Positions 26,501 through 40,900 are shown, numbered from the stretch's first letter. The stretch is DNA of 64,000 bases from Rotaria sp. Silwood1 (GCA_905250075.1 CAJNOP010000002.1:4515565-4579564); one strand, 5' to 3'. Notes: generated by a model not told the origin, from the letters alone. Numbers and translations are program-made.

Positions 26501-27720
26501 TTGATTAAAGAAATCGAAAGACCTGGCACACAATAGCCAAACAAAAAAAAAATCACCTTACATCAATTAATTGTCGTTGACCAACAAATGCATAATAATG
26601 ATGATCTAATGATAACATGCCAGTAATCGTTCTTTGTAATGAAGTAAAACCTGTTACCCATACTTCTAAACGTGATTGAAGTGTTGATGGTTGTTTTTTA
26701 ATACACTTTTTAATAAATGGAATGTAAGAAAAGATTTTTCTCATGAAATTTAATACTTTAACTAATATAAAATATGGTTCAAATGAAATTTCTCTTAAAG
26801 CACGTTCCATATGTTTTAATTCTTCATGAACAAGTGAATGTAAATCTTCTATATCACTTTTGAGTAAATGATCATCTTTTAGATTTTCAAATGATGTTGA
26901 ATAATTATAAGGTTCATCTTCACCATAAAAATTTTTTGGTATATCAATTTCATTTTCATCAATAGTATTACTTTTAAATTTTCTTCGATTTATGTTACTA
27001 TCATAATCATCACTTAAATGTGCACTATGATAGTCAGATATAAGTACGGCAATGGCTGTTATTTCACGACGTATTTGTCGAGCAATAAATTTCATACGAA
27101 TTGTTAATTCCCGATGTGCAGTTGGTAAGACAGGTAATGGAATGCATAAAGAAATAATAGCTAATGCACCACCTATTGATAATGATGCCCATGCATGAAG
27201 TACATAGAATGTATTTATATAAGGTTTATTAAACCATTGTATAAGTATAATACATGTTGGCAAAATTGAAAAACGACGAACAATTGCTGGTAAATCTGTA
27301 TAAACGATAAGAAGAACAAAAACATTAGTAGCACCAACAGCAAAATAAATATTTCTTGGAAGAAAATTCACAATAATAAGACAATAAATTGCAGCAATAG
27401 CACCACCAAGAAACAGACGACTACTTGCTTGAATTGTGGCACCAAGTGTACTTTGTATTGCAACTATGAAACCAAGACCCAAAAGAACTTGACCTTGAAT
27501 TAATTTGGAAGTTACTGGCGAAAGAGTAAATGCAGCACAACACTAAATTTGAACACAAAACAAAGATATATCTGTGTAAGCAACACTTTCATTATTGACT
27601 TACAGCAATACCGAATAGATTTCTTAGACCAAAGATTATTCGAGCTGAAAATGTTGGTAACAATGGATACCAACATGCAAAGCCTGATGAATATTGACTT
27701 AATTGTTTCAAACATGTCAT
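20565..27720 (-). CDS. FUSC-family multi-pass membrane protein, 5 exons
   Basis: A large integral membrane protein of the fusaric-acid-resistance (FUSC)/aromatic-acid exporter type, likely an anion or aromatic-acid transporter at a cell membrane. Five exons (27720-27604, 27542-26562, 23489-22593, 22539-22166, 21333-20565) splice through GT-AG introns to 1045 residues. Two membrane halves are visible. The first lies at about residues 25-200, including GQVLLGLGFIVAIQSTLG and LPRNIYFAVGATNVFVLLI. The second, in exon 3, includes YNWAYWAPMTTALVSDSSEG and HRLVAVLLGSTYAYIIILIA. Long soluble helical segments follow each half, as is usual for FUSC proteins. The WAYWAPMT...GGT...R..GT arrangement is the diagnostic repeat. 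The 3.07-kb third intron hosts a transposable element. The family is common in plants, fungi and bacteria and less so in animals; substrate and localisation are unknown. Confidence 0.85.
25808..26328. mobile_element. GC-rich hAT-type MITE with 8-bp target duplication
   Basis: The left end TAGAGTCCTGCACGGG is matched at the right end by the complement of TAGAGTCCTGCAACGGG. The element is flanked by a perfect 8-bp duplication, CTGACATG (25800-25807 and 26329-26336). An 8-bp duplication and a TAGAG start fit hAT elements (YARNG rule). The inside is packed with ACCCGGACCCGG-like motifs on both strands, far richer in G+C than the surroundings. A 66-bp block at about 26069-26133 recurs with few changes at 26262-26328. 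No transposase is encoded. It sits in the third intron of the FUSC gene. Confidence 0.85.
26069..26328 (+). repeat. internal direct repeat of the hAT MITE end
   Basis: Two copies of a roughly 66-bp segment starting TTGTACCCGGACCACAGTT and ending in GGACTCTA lie about 195 bp apart. The first therefore contains a complete right-end terminal repeat inside the element, suggesting internal duplication or nesting of one element in another. Confidence 0.75.
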
Positions 27721-28358
27721 GGCAAAAAGTAATATCACTTTATCATCTAGGATTATGATCTATAATATATTTAGATAAGTATTAATAAAATCACAGGTCT
27801 TCTACATTATTTTGACAAAAACAATGGAAAGAAAGTTGTGTCATACTTTTCCTTCTTTTTTTTTCAATCTTTCATTGTCAATCTATAATTATAAGTAAAA
27901 TATGACTCATATTCTTTTTTTTTTTGTTTTCCAGTTGAGTAAGACCTATGATTTTTTTTTAATGTCTTTTTTTTTTGCTTTAGTTTTTCTTTCCAGGTCA
28001 AAGAGCCAGGTAGATATTGATCATTGTTTTATCAAAATGTTAGACGATCCAATGGGAAATCAAGTTAAAACTTGAGAAGGTAAGGAATCGAAGAACAGAA
28101 CGAAGGCCATACGTTACCTTCGAGCTGATAGTGCATGCATACGAAAGGAAAAACACAACTCTTTTGTTATGACTAACAATGTTTTGGTGTATTTTTTGTT
28201 TCTTTCATTTTCATGATAAAATGTAACTCCGCCTTATGAAAGACTTGTATGTTATATTTGTTTTTTCTTTTATTTCAGCTGTTCTATTGCATTCTTAAAT
28301 AAACTAACTTCGACTAATTCAACACTAGTAAAAAAAAAACAAGACTACGAAAAGATTA
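27721..28358. other. intergenic, divergent gene starts
   Basis: About 640 bp between the FUSC start and the first transgelin start codon, rich in poly-T runs. It must hold promoters for both divergent genes; no specific element can be named. Confidence 0.45.
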
Positions 28359-30218
28359 ATGGCTGATCGACCTACAAAACATGGCCTTGCAAAGGAAGCA
28401 TTTGATAAAGTATGTAAAAAAAACTAACAGATAAAATATTTCAATGATTATAGCATATTACATTTTTACATTGTTTATGATCAAGAGCGATACTTTAAAC
28501 TCATCCTAATAACCTTGTTTATATGTATTTTTATTTGTGTCATAGTTCATTTAACTAATAAAACAGATAATTGGTTTTAGTCATGTTTGATTAATATGCA
28601 AGTACAAAACTAACTAATTATCGGGTAGAATTCAATTCTCTCTCTGTATCTTATTCAACGCTTTCTAGAAGTATTTGTTTTTTCAGGGATATTTTTCGTT
28701 TTATCTTCTCTATTCACATACGCATAGTAACATGTTTATAATATGTCTACGTATAAGACGTTGTCTCTTTCTTTCATTGTTTTTCTTTATATATGTTTGT
28801 AAATATAATCGATTCGAGAAAGTGAATATCAAATAGTAGAAAACAAAAAAGAAAACAGAATGTTTTATATATAACATTCATCGACTTAACATTCTTAAAG
28901 TTTCGAGAAACAAAGAAAATCTAAAAAATGAATACAGTAATACGTGCTCCAAAATCTGGTTTTGCTCATGTCGCATGGGAGAAGGTTGGTGACAAAATGA
29001 GTCATTCTAATAACTGACTGTAATTTTTTACTTGTTTTATTTTTTATTTTAATCTATAGGTTCAATCAAAATATGATATTAATCAGGCTCATGAAGCTTT
29101 AGAATGGATTAAAGAAATGATTAATGAACAATTTGATACTAGTGGTGATATGGATAATGTTTATAATCAATTAAAAGATGGTCGTAAACTTTGCCGGTAC
29201 GTATTTATAGGTAATCTCTGATTCGGTCTCATTTGATGATCTCTCAATACGGTCTTAATATAATCGATTACAATGATTCATTACTAAATATTTAATATAG
29301 AAGAGAATAGTTTGTATTATAGAAAATAACCAAATGAATAAAAAAAAAACGATATTAACAATTATAATGTACAGACACGTTTTATATATAATAAAAAAGT
29401 AAAATTTTTGTTTTTTTTTTACTTCTTAACGAATTTTGTCACATTGAATTGCTAATTGTAAATCTTGATAATTAAGTGCAAGTGCATTACAATGTTTAGT
29501 TGTCACTTGTTGAAGTCTTATATTGATTCTACTGAACCAATGACCATTCGAGAATATATGCTTTTAAATGACTAATCATGAAGATAAGTGAAGGCATATA
29601 TTATCTTGTTTTAATTTGATGAATTATGAACTAACAATAAAGATATCCGAATGAGAGATCATCAAATGAAACGAAATGGAGAAAGGGATTAATCATTTTT
29701 ATATGTTTTATTTTTACTTTTAGATTAATGAATTCTATTGCACCAAATTCTATACCAAAAATTAATAATGGTAAATATTTACAATAAATATTTGATTTTT
29801 GTTTTTCAAAATAAAAATTATTGTAGGTGAAAATACTTTTAAACTTATGGAAAATATTGCTCGTTTTGCTGAAGCAGCTAAAACTTATGGATTAACAGAT
29901 GCTGATACATTTCAAACAGTTGATCTATATGAAAAAATGAATCTTCATCAAGTTATTGTTTGTCTTTTTGCACTTGGTCGAAAAGTAAAATTATTTCATT
30001 TATTTTTCTACCGAAACAAAAACCAATAACTTTGTTTTTAATTATAGGCTCAAAAACAAGGTATACGTGGTTTAGGTCCAAAAGAAAGTGACAAAAATGA
30101 ACGAACTTTTTCCGCAGAAACATTAAACAAAGGTAATATGGTAATTAGTACTCAATATGGATATAATAAAGGAGCGACACAATCAGGCATGAATTTTGGT
30201 AATACACGTCATATGTAA
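28359..30218 (+). CDS. Transgelin/calponin-like actin-binding protein
   Basis: Small actin-associated protein of the transgelin (SM22)/calponin family. Exon 1A (28359-28409) encodes MADRPTKHGLAKEAFDK and splices to exons 29060-29196, 29724-29770, 29827-29984 and 30048-30218, giving 187 residues. The body is a calponin-homology domain with QAHEALEWIKEMINEQF, LKDGRKLCRLMNSI, and the ENIARFAEAAKTYG...TFQTVDLYE stretch typical of transgelins. The tail has one calponin-like repeat, YNKGATQSGMNFGNTRHM, which binds F-actin in relatives. The length fits transgelin (about 190-200), not calponin with three repeats. A second possible first exon lies at 28928-28984. All introns are GT-AG and the start is in good context. 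Confidence 0.93.
28928..28984 (+). CDS. alternative first coding exon (1B) of the transgelin gene
   Basis: ATG plus 18 codons (MNTVIRAPKSGFAHVAWEK) ends at AAG|GTTGGT, in the same phase as exon 1A, so it joins exon 29060 to give a 189-residue isoform. Both exons end in Lys before VQSKYD. This predicts two promoters and two N-termini. Confidence 0.65.
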
Positions 30219-33200
30219 TGTTTTTTATTTTAGTTTCAAGTTTTGTCTTGTTTTTATCTTTCCATTGTCTATCTATCATCGTATCCATTTTTGTTTAGTG
30301 TTTATTCCGTTTGATTATACATATATATATATATATACTGAAAAAAATATTTTTATTCTTTATAAAATAAAACTACGTTAATACATAGTTAAATACTTAT
30401 TCAATTTGAAATAGGAATATAGACATGAGCTTACTTGAATAGCTTGTTAATATATATAGAGACGCATGATTTATATTTTAAGTGTACATAAAAAAAAAAT
30501 GACAGTATAGGATGATAAGAGATATATTTATATGATTTATTTCTATGGATCTTATTAATGTGTGTTACTTGTCGATGGGAAGTACAGATGCAGTCAACCA
30601 TGCATAAATATATACACATAGATATTGGATATAATGAAATCATGCAAGTAGTTACACTTAAAACAAAATGTACTTGTTTTTCATAACATTGATGAAGCAT
30701 GAAAGGCAACAGCTAGCAATAATAATTTGTAGAAGAAAAATTAATCATATTCGAATATCTTTACAGTAGTGCAGAACACGAGTCAAAAGCAAAACTACCT
30801 GTCTAGATGAATAACATTTATCATTTTACATTATATTTCAATTTCTATGGTCTTTAATAGATAATGATTTTTATTTCCAATTAACCTCATAAAACATTTT
30901 TCATGCTAAAACATGTCATGCTTTTAATATATGAAATATAAATTGTGATTTATGACATAAAGATTTCATTGTATATGTTTGTAACGAGTCGCCCATAAAT
31001 AATTACAGTCCTAGTATTTTCAGAATTTCCTCTCTAATTTTCTGTTTGATGGAAAAATGTTTTTTCTTTGATAGAAAGACAGCGCTTGAAACTCTCTACA
31101 ACACCGTATATGATACAATACGAAAATTGTTATAGATATACAATTTGAAAAAAATAAAAATCAAAAGTAAAAACATAATAATAACCATAACAAATAAATA
31201 TGAAAACGGTGATGAATCCGCAAAAATTTATGGTAATTGAATAGAGTGGTTTCAAAACGTACTATTGATTTGCAGATAGTAATGAGTGTGAATCAATGTT
31301 TACTTGTCATGAAATGAGTGCCAACAAGAAACTTGACTATTACAACAACTCACATATGACCACAACTACACGAAGGCTTTGACTTCTTTTTTCATCATAT
31401 AAGATCAAAGAGTCGACCGTGACTGATGTGCATACATAAGAGTAGACTTATTTTGAAACTTGAATGTTACTAGAATGGTTTTAAGGTTCACACGCATGAC
31501 CTTAGTGAGAAACTAGTACATAAACCACTTTCGTACATTCATACCGAAGAAACATTAATCAAGGAACCTATCTAATTAAAACCTGTTAGACTATAGTTTA
31601 TGAAATGAAGAAACTGAGAGTACCGATTCAGAATACATACCAACAAACACAACATTGATAGACGAAATAAAACGTTCTATCAAAAAGAAAATTGAAAAAG
31701 AAAATAAATTTACACTCTATACTTGATATTACTGTACAATTACATCTGATTTCAAAAAAAGGAAGAGATTATATTCCTTAAATCAAGTGTACTACTTTGT
31801 GCACAATTTCGAGCACTATCTTTTGATAAAAGAAAACAGGTGTCTCAATCAAATGAAAAGAAAAGAGAAGAACTTTTGAAAATACTAAAAGGGCAATTAT
31901 CTATAGACCATTCATTATATTTATGCTTGTTTTATTGATGAAATTCTTCACCAATCAAAGCTGGATCTCATACTATCAATAATTAAATCAAATATTGATA
32001 CTTAAAAAAGACTGACCAACCTCTCACCCTATATAATAAGTAAATAATGTAGCAAAAAACTTTAAAGAATTGAAAAGCTATAATTAATTAACTATAGAAT
32101 AAACATTAACACATATAGAATCATATAGCATGAAATGATTTATTAAAATAATCTTCAAAGAAATCGAGAGACATTCAATTATTTATCAAGAATATTCATT
32201 GTTTCTAATCTTCATTACTTTCGATTTGACAATATCATCTGCGACTTCTATCTTGTATATATTCAGCGATGGATTAACCGGAGGCTACAACACTTTCATC
32301 CTACGTCGTGAATGCTATTTGAGATGCAACTATTGAAGATGCCAGGGGTCACAATGATAATGATCGGAAATTATATTGGATGAGAAAAAAAATCAGAATT
32401 GAATGTAAAAGCAGATATCTAACGATATATTTAATAAACAGAAAAAGATAGCACAAGTGAGTGAAGATGTATTTGAATGAAGAGAAAAATATGAATAGAG
32501 TTAAAATAACTAATGAAAAACAAAACCAAATCAACATCAAAATATATAGTGTATGCAACAAGAGAAGGAAGGAAATTACAAAGCGAAACTAATGCACATA
32601 CATAATAACCGTCAAAGCACAACATCAGCTACGGATGTGTCATCACCCCCCCCCCTCCTGTTGAAGTCGTGAAAAATGTCTATTTTTTCCAGTAGAACTG
32701 AAATTCTTTTTTTTTGAATTTTATTAGAAACAAAATATTCTCCTGTGGCAAAAAAAAATCATTGCACTCCCTACCCAATATTGGTTGCTTCCGACCACAA
32801 CTGTATATATATATATATTATAGTCTTTTCAATCTCGAGATTATAAATGATTTGTGTTAAATTAACATGGAATATATTCAACATCGAATGTGAGCATCAT
32901 AGAGTATATCATATTCTCTCTAATTCTTACTCTCAATTTCTTAAAATCTTTATAAGAATATAGTTTCTTTAAACAACAAAAAGATTGTCTTCTCTTTTTT
33001 TTTCTTAAACTATTGAAATTTTCATTGTAATCATTTTCTGAGAATTATTTGACGAAATAAATTTTTGTTATGATTATTATTTTTTGTTCGTCGTGTCTAT
33101 CATTTATTTGTGTTTATTCTCTGTTATGCTGGATTGAAATAGACAAAGAAAAATGCAGCAAACAAACAAATATGATCATTTTGTTGAAGTACATTCAAAC

Positions 33201-33285
33201 AAGAATAGAACAAGATTGAATAACATGAGCATAACAAAAACAAAAAATAATTCAAAATAGAAAATTTTTTCCAGCATAAATATAA
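30219..33285. other. intergenic region
   Basis: Between the transgelin 3' end and the ABCF2 3' end. It contains AT dinucleotide runs (about 30319-30335 and 32806-32820) and a poly-C tract (about 32646-32657), otherwise AT-rich sequence. The short frames have no recognisable motif. Confidence 0.5.
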
Positions 33286-36200
33286 CTATTTTTTTGATGG
33301 AGCAAAATCAGGTTGCATTTTTTGCCGTAAATATTCTTTATAACTAAGAATATCACCGGGCCATTCTTTTACTTCTTGATTTTCACAAACCCAAATTTTA
33401 TCAGCTACCTAAAAAGAAAAAAAAAGATTCAAAGAATAATTTCATTCAACTTATCATTGTTATTTTATTTATTTACTTGTCTTATTAAACGAAAATCGTG
33501 ACTAACCAGTACCATTCCACCAGCAAAATTTTTGATTGCATCTGCTAATGCATCAATTGTTTCGATATCTAAAAAAAAAAAAACAAACATTTCAATTAAA
33601 CTCAATGTCTAATAGATGCAATTTTTTTTTTTACCAAGATGATTTGTCGGTTCATCAAGTAATAATAAATGTGGACATTGCCATGCTAACCAAGCAAAAC
33701 ATACTCGACATCGTTGTCCATCAGATAGATTTCTCATAGGACATACTTGTTGTCTACCTGTTAAACCAAATCGACCAATAATTCTTCTCATATCTTCTTT
33801 TTCTGTTACATCTGGAAAACATTTCATCATATAATCAAGTGCTGATAAATTTAGATCTAATTGTTCAGTTAAATGTTGATGATAACGACCCATACGTAAA
33901 TGTGCATTACGACGTATTTGTCCTTTAGTTGGTAATAATTGATTATCAATTAATTTAAGCAAAGTCGATTTTCCAGCACCGTTTGGACCAACTAATGCAA
34001 CACGAGTATCAAGATCAATACCAAAATCAAGATTTGTATATATCCAATCCTTTAATGAAAATATTTAGAAAGCAAAAATTTCAACAAAAAATTATTTTTT
34101 ACTGTATTATCTGAATAACGAAAAGCAACACCTTGAACCATTAAACAAGGTGGTGGAATTTTTCCTGGATCAGGAAAAGCTAATGATAAAGTCTAGTGAA
34201 ATATAATTATAGACAATTAATAATAAAAAAACGAAAAATAATCGATCAATAATAATACTTTTTCTTGAACGACTCTTTCAGTTAAACCACCTTCCATCAT
34301 TCTTGCTAATGTTTTTTCTCTACTTTGTGCTTGTGATGCACGACTACCACTACCAAAACGTGCAATAAAACCTTTTGTTTTTGCTACTTGTTCTTGTTCC
34401 CATTGATATCTTTTCATTTGATTTGTTTCTAATTCTTGTCGTGTTTGAACATAAGCATCATAATTACCCTAAAAATATTTGTGATTTTTTTTTCTTTTAA
34501 TATTCAAAAACAATTTTAAACTTTCACTTACACCATAGACAAAAAGTTTCTTTTTTGTTAAATGTACAATATTTGTACAAACACCATTAAGAAAATCTTG
34601 TGAATGAGAAACCATGACGAGAATACGTTTATAATTGCGAAGTTCTTCTTCAAGCCATACACAAGCATCAAGATCCAAGTGATTAGTTGGTTCATCTAAA
34701 ATAAATAAATTTCAATTAAATAATAAAACAAAGAAATATTTTACCAAGTAATAATAAATGTGGACTAACAAAAAGTGCTCGTGCTAGAGCAATACGCATT
34801 CGCCATCCACCAGAAAAATCTTTACATTTTTTATGTTGCATTTGTTTAGTAAAACCTAAACCATGTAAAATTCGACCAGCTCGAGCTTCAGCCTAAGAAA
34901 TAATCGAAAAATAGTATTTTTTTGTTTTGTTTTGTTTTATTAATATAATAATATATTTACTTTATCCGCGCCGAGATCATCCAAACGTTCATAAATGTCA
35001 AGTAATAGTTCTTGTGCTTCTGAAAAGATAAAGTAAATGATTAAACAATTATCAAGTATGAAAGTTGAAAAGATATTTTTTATTCTTTACTTCCAGGTTT
35101 CAATGTTTGTTTTTGAGCTAATATTTACTATGTATTTTTGTTAAAATGATTTCCTTTCCCTCGAGCATGAAAAGATCAATAATGTTAATCGATCAAATAT
35201 TAATGAAGAAGAATAATATTAAAAATATACCTTGAAGTTAAAAATGTATACAAGAAAAACTATGTATTGATTTCATAACAACCTTTATTGTTGAAGCTTT
35301 CCTTCTAACAAAAAAGATGACTTTCGTCCAAAATATGAAAATTGAGATAAGTACATGAGAAGATAGCTCGAGGGCTGACGTTTCATAAATGACATGATTT
35401 CTTATTAGACATTTGTTTTTTTTTAAATTTCCGTCATTTTCTGACTAAAAGTGCGAAATATTTTTCACTTTTTCTCGGTTTATAATTTTTGATTGCACAT
35501 CCTAAAATTCCCCAAGGATCATTATGGTAGTCAATGGTCTGTTTGGTTTGAAAGAATATGTGGAACTGTAGAGCAATACAGAATCCTTTTTTTGAATCAA
35601 GCTTTTTTATTATTATATAAAATAATATCTTTCTAATTAGAACGTAAGTCTTTTGGAGAATATTTCAACACATTGAACTTGTCATCCCTTTTCTCCACTT
35701 AAAAAGTGAAAATTAAAAAAAAATATAGCTCCGTCATGCCTTATATCCTGACATACTTTTTCAAATAAAAAACAATTAAGTATATAGAATGAAGACTGAT
35801 AGAAAATTTTAGGTCGTCAAATACGCTATTTTTTTTATTCTTGTTTGTTGAATATCTTCCGAAAACATCATAATATAGAGTTGAAAATTTTACTACTGTC
35901 AATCCACTACAATCCTAAAAATTTGATGCGATATGAATGTACTAGGCTCAGAGTCGATTTTTGAGGAAAGACTTAAGAAATAACAATATTTGATGAAGCT
36001 CAATATTGATACAATCAAACTTATTTTTATCAAGATTTACATAAAACTACTTGTTCTATGAAAATATATTTATTATATCTATTGTGATTGATAATAATTT
36101 GATCTATTTTTTTTTGTTAAGATGTTTCATTTCTAGTTGACATTTCTTAAGGGCAATATCTTTCAACAATCAACATTTCTAAATGATATAAAGCTAATGA

Positions 36201-37941
36201 AATAGACCTTCTCATAAGGAAATATTATTGGAGCATCTGTGTTGATAAATAAATATGACACAACATACAATGATCGTTTCTCCTCTAGTACTTAACATTT
36301 AATAAAAGACAAAATATGACATTACTATTGTCAGCAATTTACACAATGGCATTGATCAATTACATATAAAGCTTTCCTATTATTGCATATTAGACACAAA
36401 ATTTCTATTCATTAAACCGATTTATTCGTTTTCCTTTTTTTTGTTTTGCTTATTAAGAAAATGATAGACTAAGTCAAGGTCATATTAATTGAGATATTTA
36501 TCCCATATGTTATATTGCGATGAATACAAGTGAGCACATGCTCTAAATCGAGGTTTTCTATCAAATAAATTGTGCACACAAAGCAATCTTATATTGACAT
36601 TCATTCGAATTTTTTCTTTTCCTATAATAAAAAAAATAATTAATATCTCCTGTTGTTTTTGGCATCTTAGCAAATTCTTCGATTCCCTTCGTTTATTCTT
36701 TCTTTATATTTATTTTTTCAATTCATAAAAGTATTCCTTGTAAAAAAGCAAACGAAGAATGATAAGTTCATTTCACTTGATCCAAATATTGGTGTGGCGA
36801 CAGTCATAAAAAAAAACTTGTCACTTATCACTGTACTTAGTTATATAGTGTGCCGATTATTATGATAAAACTAGACAGAAGGCAAACGGCTTTTATTGAA
36901 TAATTTGTTTCGATTTCTGCCTATCGACAACTCAAGTATCACGAAATAAACAAATCCTTAGTTAGTTGTTCTAGTCGATGTTGCTCGAGAGAATAAATTA
37001 TCAATTCTGCCGTTGGTTCAAACATATTTTTACAATCAGATTAACCAAAGGCAAACGGCTTATCTCTCTGGTAATAAACATTTTCTACTCCACTAAACAA
37101 GTTGTATTTATTGATAGCATCAACGACAACAACAACAAAAAAAAATATGATGTTCATTAGTAGTCGTATCTCACTAGTAAGATAGACTTGTAGCTATAAA
37201 ATATGACAAGAAGGAAGAAAAAAAAACTATGAGTTTTTGTCTAATTGAAGAAAAAGCATTTAAAGAGAACTGACAAAGAAAGAAAAATTACTATATGTAA
37301 CATACACACACACACAGGCAGTAGAAGGAAGTATTAGTCAACAACTCATCGTTCTTTTACATTACTTATTCTCGTTTTTTTTTCCTACTGCTGTCGTTCT
37401 TCCATAGAATACATGACGAAGAAAAAAATAAATGATAGATGCTTTTTGACACGCGTTTCTCATCAATTAAAACAATAAGTCACGAATCTTCTTATCTGGT
37501 TTCCTGGCTAATAAATTTGAAGTAATAATATCATAGTAAGTCTTATTATAGATATAAATATAGTGTCATTTTTATTTTTTTTTTTGCTCATTTCTTTTTT
37601 TTTTCCTATGTAATCTCACTATGATATAAAGAACACGCATGCTTACACAAGGTTAGCTTTCAATTATCAGATCTTAAAGTTAGCCTTAAGGATCGTATTG
37701 CTTTTTTTTTTGCTTATATGATGTGATGACTATTGCGTGTATGCGGGACGTGACATCAGCTTGGTAAGGAATATTTAGTTCTGTCTTTGCGATTGCATAT
37801 GAAAGCTAACCATGAGACAAGAAGAAGGACATCAGAATACTACTGACGAGAAACAACGTCGGTAATTCTTTTGTTATTGGTAAAAAAGAAGAACACTCGC
37901 TTTGTCATGACAGATATTATCATCAAAACGGTACATAGATT

Positions 37942-37975
<34 letters not shown>

Positions 37976-40900
37976 CATATATATTTAGACACAGTTCAAC
38001 AAAAGCACCAGGAGAATGTCAACAATCATTGCTGAATGTGTAAGATAATTGGGACACTTGACAATGTGTGGTGTGTCAATGCAGATAAATTCTCATTTCT
38101 TTTTCTCGCTTAGACGACTCAGATATTCTTCTTTTTTTCTTCTCATTTTTTGTTCTCTTATTTCGAGGACATTCATTACTGGTGCGCTTTTTTTCTCTTT
38201 TTGTTTTCCAATCAATATTCTAATCTTGTCTTCTAGCTTCTTTTTTTTTTGCTTCTTTCTCATCTCATCATTGTTACATGTAACAATCACAACGGAACCG
38301 GCGCACGTCTTTTTATGCCGAAAAAAAGCAGAAAAAAATCGAATTATTAACTTTTCTCTGTACGAAGCCACTTAATACTTCACATAGATCTTTTTTTTTT
38401 CTTTAATAATCAATTGTATGAATTTATCTATTTCCTGTTTTTACTTTTGCTGATTCAAGGTAAGAACAAGTATAGCATCCTTTATTGATTGAACGACTAT
38501 AATTTTCTGCACGAAGAACTCATTCAATTTTGCATAGACGAATAGAAATGTCTAAGCTTCGTTCATGCATTTATTCTCGATTTATATTTCCTCATTTCTT
38601 CTAGATAAGACGCATTTCAATACAAAGAAGAAGAAGAAGAAGAAAAAAAAGAAAAGGAAGACTATTATTCAACAAGAAAACATTCATGTTCTATGGAAAC
38701 ATCAAGACATAATCGTGCTTTTTTAGCTTATAATAATCATAATTTTAAAAATCATCCATCAATAAAACAAACACCAATACCAACGACTGGAGAATCATCA
38801 GTATTTGATCATATTTCGTATTCATCGATAAAAACAAATACGGAAAAAGTTTCATCACAACCACCATCTCCTAATCCAAAAAATATTATCAAACCAATAG
38901 CAGTGCCAGCAAAACGACCATCATCAATAACTAGTATTGTTCATTTATTGCCACGTCGAAAAAGTTTACAAATAACAGCATTAGCTTCACAACGACAAAG
39001 TCTTTGGATGAATATAGCTAAGAATGCTCAAACAGATAATACACATGTACAACAATATCCATTACGACAACAACAAACAAATTTAATGCGAAAAAAACTT
39101 TTACGTTTAGTACTTGTTTTTAGTTATTTATTGTCAATATCATTGTTTGCAATTGCTTTAGCAACATTTTACGGTGTTTTTTGGACCGGTTATAGTACAA
39201 CACAAACAACAACAACAACACATATGTCAACTGTTCTATTAAAATCAAATTCATCATTTATTGATATTGGTTCATCACTTAAAGATGTAAGTTTAAATAA
39301 ATAAAATAAACATTTATTGTTATTTTATTTTCTTCTAGGATTAAGTATTCAAAACTTGATGTGATAAATATTATGCATCGTTTGATGTATTCATTCATCA
39401 ATGCTGATTCATTATCCGTCCTGTAACAAGCTATTATTCATGGTACGGCAATTTTTCAACATTTCTTGGTAAGAAAGAAGAAAAAAAAAGATAAAATTCC
39501 GAAAAGAATAAATGCAGAGAGAGAGAGAAAAAGAAAGCAGAACTCATTTGATCTTTTTTTTTTCTAGATGTTTTTGTTTTCTTTACATATAGACAAATAT
39601 GATCCAGTGATGATAATTAAACAGTTTGCTCCGGTGATAACGATTATTTTGTTTCTATTTTTTCCTCCCAGTATGTTTTGTTACATCCGGCTTCCTTTGT
39701 TTTTTTTTTGTCTATATATGTATATGTGTGTTTTTTGTTAATTATTCATTTTCAGAAAAAAAAAAAAACACAGATTCTATCATATGGTTTTGTATTAACT
39801 TACCATGATCATCGCTTAAAGCTGCTAAATGTTCAGCTTCAGCTTCGAGTTTAATTCGTTCATGATCAACTTCCTTAACACATTCTAATGCTGTTTTATT
39901 TACTGGTGCCATTTCACGTGATAAATAGAATATATCAATATGTTCTGGGATTGGTACCTAGGAAGAAAAGAAAATTCAATATGGAATAGACATATATATA
40001 ATTTTTACAAAATTGTTCAGCGGGAGTGTCTTCTAAAAATTTGACTTCGACAAAGTACATGATTTTCATACCTTATCATTCAGGAAATTTCCAGAGACTA
40101 AGCTACAAAATTAGGATTATTTTCATTTGAAAGAGAACTTCATGTTACTACGGATGAAGAAAAGGATTTTTTTTTTTGTCTAAATCTCTACTCTGTTTCA
40201 TGTTTCAGATTATCGAAACTTTCGAAACATAGAAATCGTAGAAATGGCATTCTGGAAAACTTAACCTTTTTCTAGCATTGATAATTAATTAGAAAATTCT
40301 TTTCTGCATCTCGAAGGCTATGCATATATCTATCAGTTAAAAAGAGTACAGCTTTCTCGAATAAACTATATTAAAGAAAACGCAAAAGAGCTATTTCTTT
40401 TGTTTAGTCTTTCTATTATTAATCATAATGGATGTGAAAAATAAAATATATTACATGTCAATCGAATGGCTTATCTATGTATATAAGATTTTCTTCGTAC
40501 AAGATATATCACTATCTACCATTGACTTAATATTCTTTGTAGTATTCACTCATATAATAAAGACTCATAATGGTGGTTAGTTAATTAATAAGAAATATAC
40601 TATTTTAATTTATATAAAGGATTTAATTTGAGGATGTGGGTGTAGGCAGACCATGCGATTAGGAAGAGGAAGTGGAATGATTTCCTATTCTAAATTCTCT
40701 CTCGCTTCTAATCTTTCTTCCTGAAAATTTTTGTTGACTACGATATAGGAAATTTTTTGTTATGTCCTATAGCACAGATATAAGTAAAATATGCACAAGA
40801 GAAAACTTTCTTCGTAGTCTTCAGAGAGAACTGTTGGTCTTCCTTGGAATAGAAAGCGTTTTTTTCTGAATAGTTACGAAACTGAATAGAGAGAAGATAT

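Noticed and set aside
38093..38375. Open frames of 92-108 codons on both strands
   Set aside because: The composition is poly-Phe/Ser or poly-Lys from T/A-rich runs; this is more likely the upstream region of the nested InaF-like gene.
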